64,000 nucleotides of DNA, from the NCBI RefSeq assembly GCF_001039355.2, contig NW_019775436.1, forward strand, positions 873,242-937,241. Direction: 5' to 3'. The notes beneath the pieces are model-generated. The model made no database searches, was not told the origin of the DNA, and saw only the letters and a list, made by a program, of their open reading frames with translations. Position numbers and translations under genes: made by a program. Below are positions 59,564 through 64,000 of the stretch, one piece after another. How positions within the stretch are numbered: the stretch's first letter is position 1; every line of letters begins with the position of its first letter. This DNA is from Lingula anatina (taxonomy: Eukaryota; Brachiopoda; Lingulata; Lingulida; Lingulidae).

Positions 59564-59599
59564 ATATGCCATTTGTTCCCAAGCCACCACCCCCACAAG
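59564..59599 (+). CDS. 36-nt microexon of the type II membrane protein gene
   Basis: Preceded by a good acceptor (TTCTTTTATTTCCAG) and followed by a strong donor (CAAG/GTAAGG). Its length is divisible by three. With the base left from the previous exon it reads DMPFVPKPPPPQ, so phase 1 enters and phase 1 leaves, and inclusion or skipping keeps the frame. The proline-rich product would form a juxtamembrane stem. No downstream exon is secure within the window, so the protein family stays unknown. Confidence 0.5.
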
Positions 59600-59701
59600 G
59601 TAAGGCTATTATTTTAATTTAATTTTAACATTCTTAGCTCACTGTTGTATGACAATTTTAGTCAAATGGCTAAAATCATCCTATTTGGCTAAAAGAAAAT
59701 C

Positions 59702-59752
<51 letters not shown>

Positions 59753-60384
59753 GTCCTTTCTTTGATTTTCCTATCACGCCACAATACTTTACAAAAATCA
59801 TGTAAAACCACTCTCCTCATCTCGCTTCTACCTTCATACGCACATTCCTTACAAAAAGCACGGAAAAAACCATAGCATTGACATGATGAAACCGTAATGA
59901 CAGTTTAAGTGTTGATCTGCATGGGACCTCTCATTGTGGTGGATTTAGATTATTCTAAATGAGAAAATATGTCGTTTTGATTGACGTCAAGACAGTAATG
60001 GCTGTAGGTAATTGATCTGTGAGTTCCAGGACTTTTTTGTGTCCGGGCCACAGATAGGGAATGATTGTAATGTTATGATAAAAGAAATATTATGGACTTT
60101 TATGAGCTCTGGGTGAATGATGACAATTTGATATTTTTTTATTGGATGTTGTTTTCATTCTAGAAATGCCAGTGGATAAGGTTTTCAGTTGGTTTTATCC
60201 TGTAAACATTTATGAGATGGTTGCATGTTTTTGCATTAGAGTAATGCTGCGTAACTCTTGGGACTGTCACAGCAATCCTTTTTTCCAATACCATTTTTGG
60301 TTGAGAACTTGAGCTGAAAGTTTGTCTTAAATTGAAGACCTTCAATTTTTGATCTGCTTTGACCAGGTACCCTGGGTAGGAATA
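59600..60384 (+). other. Predicted intron 2, first part
   Basis: Contains a GA run at 59707-59748. A second acceptor-like site (GTTTTCATTCTAG at 60163) is followed by an open stretch that would read EMPVDK in phase 1 but lacks a good donor. Confidence 0.4.
59707..59748. repeat. (GA)n microsatellite
   Basis: About 21 GA units. Confidence 0.95.
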
Positions 60385-60611
60385 GGGTGCTTTCCCAGAG
60401 ATTTAGATCGATATAAAGATAAAGTTTTAGATCGACCTAACTCCCTGGGGGTTCACGCTAAATTGCAGTCAGCCGAGCGGGCACCATAGTTAATTACCCC
60501 CTTACAGCTTTTAGTAGGCGGGATAGACGCTTAAGCCAGTCAAGCTGACAGTAATCTAGTGAGACTCCCCACAGGGATAGATCGATCTAAAAATCTATGG
60601 AAATGGGGTGA
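60385..60611. mobile_element. Family B MITE (copy 8)
   Basis: TA-bounded (60383-60384 and 60612-60613). GGGTGCTTTCCCAGAG and GGAAATGGGGTG ends. It is nearly identical to the copy at 24671, suggesting recent spread from one source. Confidence 0.9.
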
Positions 60612-60743
60612 TAGAGAAGTAGTAATCAAAAAGATTGTCCAAAGCATTATTTCTGTTTTTTTTTTTACTTTAACTTTTGTGAACAGGCCCAGTATTTTTA
60701 TATTTGAAAATGAACTACCATACGGTCAGTTTATCCATGATTA

Positions 60744-61092
60744 AATTAATCCATTGTGTGAACAGACTCATATTAAGACATCTTCTTCAAGTTAGTCCAG
60801 TGTGTGAACAGACCCAAAGACATCTTCTGTAAGTAAGTTAGTCCAGTGTGTGAACATAGTCAAAGATATCTTCTGTAAGTAAGCTAGTCCAGTGTGTGAA
60901 CAGACCCAAAGACATCTTCTGTAAGTAAGTTAGTCCAGTGTGTGAACAAACCCAAAGACATCTCCTGTAAGTAAATTAGCCCAGTGTGTGAACAGACCCA
61001 AAGACATCTTCTGTAAGTTAGTCCAGTGTTTGAACAGACCCAAAGACATATCTTTTGTAAGTTAGTCCAGTGTGTGAACAGACCTAAAGACA
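60744..61092. repeat. 46-bp minisatellite, about 7-8 units
   Basis: The unit core is TTAGTCCAGTGTGTGAACAG, then ACCCAAAGACATCTTCTGTA and AGTAAG. Middle units are 46 bp, and the last ones are shortened or changed near CATCTTCTGTAAGTAA. The 69-codon minus-strand frame across it is an artefact, since 46 is not a multiple of three. Confidence 0.9.
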
Positions 61093-62021
61093 TGTCATGT
61101 TTGATTCAATTCCCCAGAACCTTGTCACGGATCCCTGGCCCCTTCTAATGAATAATATCCTGGATTTCTATGAAATGACAATCAGCTGAATGACACGGTT
61201 TGTCCTGGGTTCCTTAATGTGACTGAGATGTAATTGATTTGAAAAGTTCAAGCTAGGCAGCATATACAAGACTTTAAAAACTCTGACCATTCAAAACCAT
61301 CTGATTGCAGTAAAAGTCATTCACACAGTGCCGAATTAGACTTGGAGATCACAAAAATGCATCTGTTTCACTTTATTAGACAGTTACAACAAAATATACC
61401 AGAAATCTTGAGCATCGTTTAATTCTTTCTTTCTTTTAATTTTTGTTTATGTACACCCCTTATTTCTCTGATAATCAGATAATCAAGTGATTTTTTTTTT
61501 TTGCTAGTCACTATTATATGCATTGTTTACAACTGCCGTGTCAATACTAATATAGTGTTGTCAAATTCAAAAAATATTTTTCTTCCTTTCTTTTCTTTCT
61601 TTCTAATTTATTTATTAAAAAACTTTTTTTTTTTGGGGGGGGGGGGGAAAGATGTTGAACACTTAGCACAAATAAAATGTGCTTGTATTGACTAGAAGTA
61701 CAGTGACCATCTCAGGTCATAGAGTCAAATAAAATGCCGTATACAATGCCAAGGGAGAAAGATGGTTTTATTTTCCTTATTAGAATTGATCACCTAGATA
61801 ACAAATGGGCAAGACAAAAGGTCACAACAGTAACTTTAACGTGCTCCTTAACAAGTGTTCAGCACATGTCTGTCCACCTGTTGAGATGTTCATTTATTAA
61901 CTTAAAAGCAAGTTTTTTTTTCTTCTCCAAGATCCCTAGTGATCTGACACATTCTCTCTGCTCATTTGCCATAATTAGTTTGGCTACCACCAACACATGC
62001 TAAGTAAATTGAATATGCAAG
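61093..62021. other. Noncoding stretch, probably intronic
   Basis: T run near 61491-61502 and a T-then-G homopolymer pair near 61625-61649. No exon recognised. The 89-codon frame at 61734-62003 lacks support. Confidence 0.5.
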
Positions 62022-62132
62022 GCAGGGGAGGATCCAGAGATATTTTCTGACAGTCTTCTAAATTAGCTTTGTTGATCCATCCTACATTTTTGACCATTTT
62101 CCAACAGAAAAAATAGATACCTGTCAAGCATG
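62022..62132. mobile_element. Family F element, truncated
   Basis: CAGGGGAGGATCCAGAGATA start, then TTTTCTGACAGTCTTC, TTGTTGATCCATCC and GATACCTGTCAAGC, matching 31722-31825. The right end is replaced by the G-rich array that follows. Confidence 0.7.
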
Positions 62133-62325
62133 GCTGGGGTGGGGTGGGGGGGGGGGAGCATGAGGGGGTGGATCATGGTTTGGGGGGAGGGGTCTGGAGC
62201 ATGGCTGGAGTGGAGATAGGAGGGGTGTTAGCATGGCTGAGGGGGTGTTGGATCATGGCTGAGGGGGTCTAGAGCATAATGGGGTTGGGGGTTTCTTGAG
62301 CATGACAGGGGGGAGGGTGGAGAGG
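62133..62325 (+). repeat. G-rich degenerate minisatellite
   Basis: Units of the form GAGCATGGCTG or GGATCATGGCTG followed by G runs (GGGGT, GGGGG) recur about seven times. Many G runs on the + strand make it quadruplex-capable. Confidence 0.8.
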
Positions 62326-64000
62326 GAGACACATTATAACATGTGGGAATTTGCAGCAGCAGTTTGTGACACAGTTTTATTTGTGTAGTTATATGTACAT
62401 TTTTATCTAAAGCCTGCATCTTTTTTGTCTTTGTTTTTACTAGTTTTTTTATTTTATCAGGGTAAATCTCTTGTTTTTATTTAACCAGTCGTGGATATTT
62501 TTTTATGTGTCACCTTTTTCCATATGGTGCTTTCCCAAAAGTAGAAAAAAAAAACTACCTGTGAAATGAGTTAGATGGCTGCTATTTTGACTGTGATCTT
62601 CTCAGTATTTTGTGGCATTACAGATAAAACCTGGCGCTGACAAATGAATCATTCCCGTGATTTACACTGATTGACGATAATGAGTGTAGATAACGGGAAT
62701 TTTTCTCTAAATTACGTCCCTTTGTGGATGATTAGTTTACAATTCGCTTTCATTTGCCACCCAAGCATTCATGGGGGAGCAAGCCACAAGGTGATTGATT
62801 CAGCTTAATCAAATCTAAAATGGTTACCAAAGAAATGACACTATATGCCATTATATTTTGTCATTTCTCATCAGTGTGCTGCTCTTTGTGTTAGGTCGAA
62901 TGAATCCTTAAGCACTTTCAAACAAAAGGAGGGTGCGGTTGATTAGTACAAAACATTTTATTTATTAAAACTGATGAAGATGGTTGATGCTGCTTATCAA
63001 GAGATGTACTGCATGCACACACTGCTGATTTAACCCATCTCGTGTGTGTCCAAACCTCTCCATTTTTCCATTACTTTAATTGTTTTTCTTGATTAATTTC
63101 TTGTTTTGTGATGGAAAGGCGTGCCATTCAACATACATTATTTGAGCTGAATTAGGTGTTGTGTTTTCATAGGGGATGTTGGCAAAATGGCTTCCATTAA
63201 GACAGAATAAGCCTGATTACGTGCATGGCTTCTGTTTTCCATTTGAAAAGGAAAAAAAAAGATTATGATTGTTTTTTTTTCCAAAATAACCTAGAAACCT
63301 CTCATTGCACAGTTTGAAGTGAGTAGAATGAATATTTCTAGATTAAAGTAGTGAAGCAACACATTTTTCACAGCCGCTCTTATCCATTGGTAATAATTAT
63401 GTTATAAAACTGTCCAAAAATGGTCTAAGTTACTTGACTGTAGAAAGATAAAGAATGCAGAATATTTTTAATTGAATGTTAAACAATTAAGGTTGATGCT
63501 AGTTGCTTGTAGAACTTTTTCAAAATATATTTGAAGTGCAGTTGATATGAGTTTCTGAAGCAATCATTATCAGGAAGAAAAACAAAACATAGGCAAAACC
63601 AACATTTGTATACAGTCTGAATCTTGATGAATAAGTTATAAAGTTACCCCACATTTTTTCATTTGGGAAACAGCTTAAAAGCAATATGTCACTCTAAGTG
63701 CGCATAAAGAGCATTTGTGAGAATCGCGCAGAAAATGTTGGCCTTTCTGTAATACATATTTCCAACTGAGAGTAATATCTTAAATTACTGAAAGAGCATG
63801 TCTGGCCTGATAACTGACATAACAGCCTAATAGCTTAGAGATACTAGCAAAAGGTTTACAAATGGAAACAGCCGATCTGTCATGTTCTGGTGCTAAATTA
63901 CTAAATATAGATATTTTGCACATTTTATATAAAGGTTGCTGAAATGAACTAATATTTTAATAGAATTAAAGAATGTGGATGAGGATAGCTTTTAGAAGTA
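62326..64000. other. Noncoding stretch with a candidate regulatory patch
   Basis: No exon recognised to the window end. The part at about 62580-62830 is complex, non-repetitive sequence with TGATTGACG, GTGATTGATTCAGCTTAATC (PBX/HOX-like) and GTAGATAACGGG motifs. If the gene at 57987 continues, this is intron. Confidence 0.35.

Noticed and set aside
60884-61093. 69-codon frame with repeated GLFTHWTNL-like peptides
   Set aside because: Comes from the 46-bp minisatellite. The period is not a multiple of three, and similar peptides appear only because of small indels.
1-64000. CRISPR array, bacterial operon, phage or integrated virus
   Set aside because: No regularly spaced direct repeats with unique spacers, no dense coding, and no viral-type protein frames. 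The regular repeats seen are micro- and minisatellites.

Overview
Eukaryotic (metazoan), AT-rich, intron/intergenic-type DNA. It has long microsatellites, many short nonautonomous DNA transposons with terminal inverted repeats, a degenerate LINE fragment and a tRNA-like relic. Almost nothing reads as protein. The CAGGCCCGTAGCC-type repeat and the strong sequence and insertion differences between paired copies fit a highly heterozygous, probably marine, invertebrate. I cannot name the species.

The dominant structure is assembly structure. Five isolated N characters (4789, 29314, 34124, 37222, 49583) split the window into six contigs. At every N the end of one contig repeats sequence near the start of the next: 1-4786 with about 6217-10987, 28530-29313 with 29315-30152, 33909-34123 with 34125-34338, 34125-37221 with 37223-40142, and 42895-49580 with 49584-56266. 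These look like unmerged alleles laid end to end, not biological tandem duplications. Removing one copy of each leaves roughly 48 kb of unique locus. The paired alleles act as natural experiments: they show transposon-filled and empty sites, repeat-length changes, and blocks that do not vary at all.

Layout: 1-10987 is the first allelic pair, with nested MITEs. 10988-28529 is single-copy noncoding DNA with three family B MITEs (the window holds eight), one family D and two family A copies, and many microsatellites. 28530-40142 holds the second, third and fourth overlaps. 40143-56266 holds the large fifth pair, with LINE and tRNA-like relics and two insertions present in only one allele. 56267-64000 holds the only gene I can support: the 5' end of a gene for a single-pass type II membrane protein (start codon 57987, donor at 58171), followed by a 36-nt, frame-preserving microexon (59564-59599). 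The gene appears to continue beyond the window on the + strand.

No RNA gene, CRISPR array, operon or intact autonomous transposon was found. Repeat families A-F are labels used only in this annotation.
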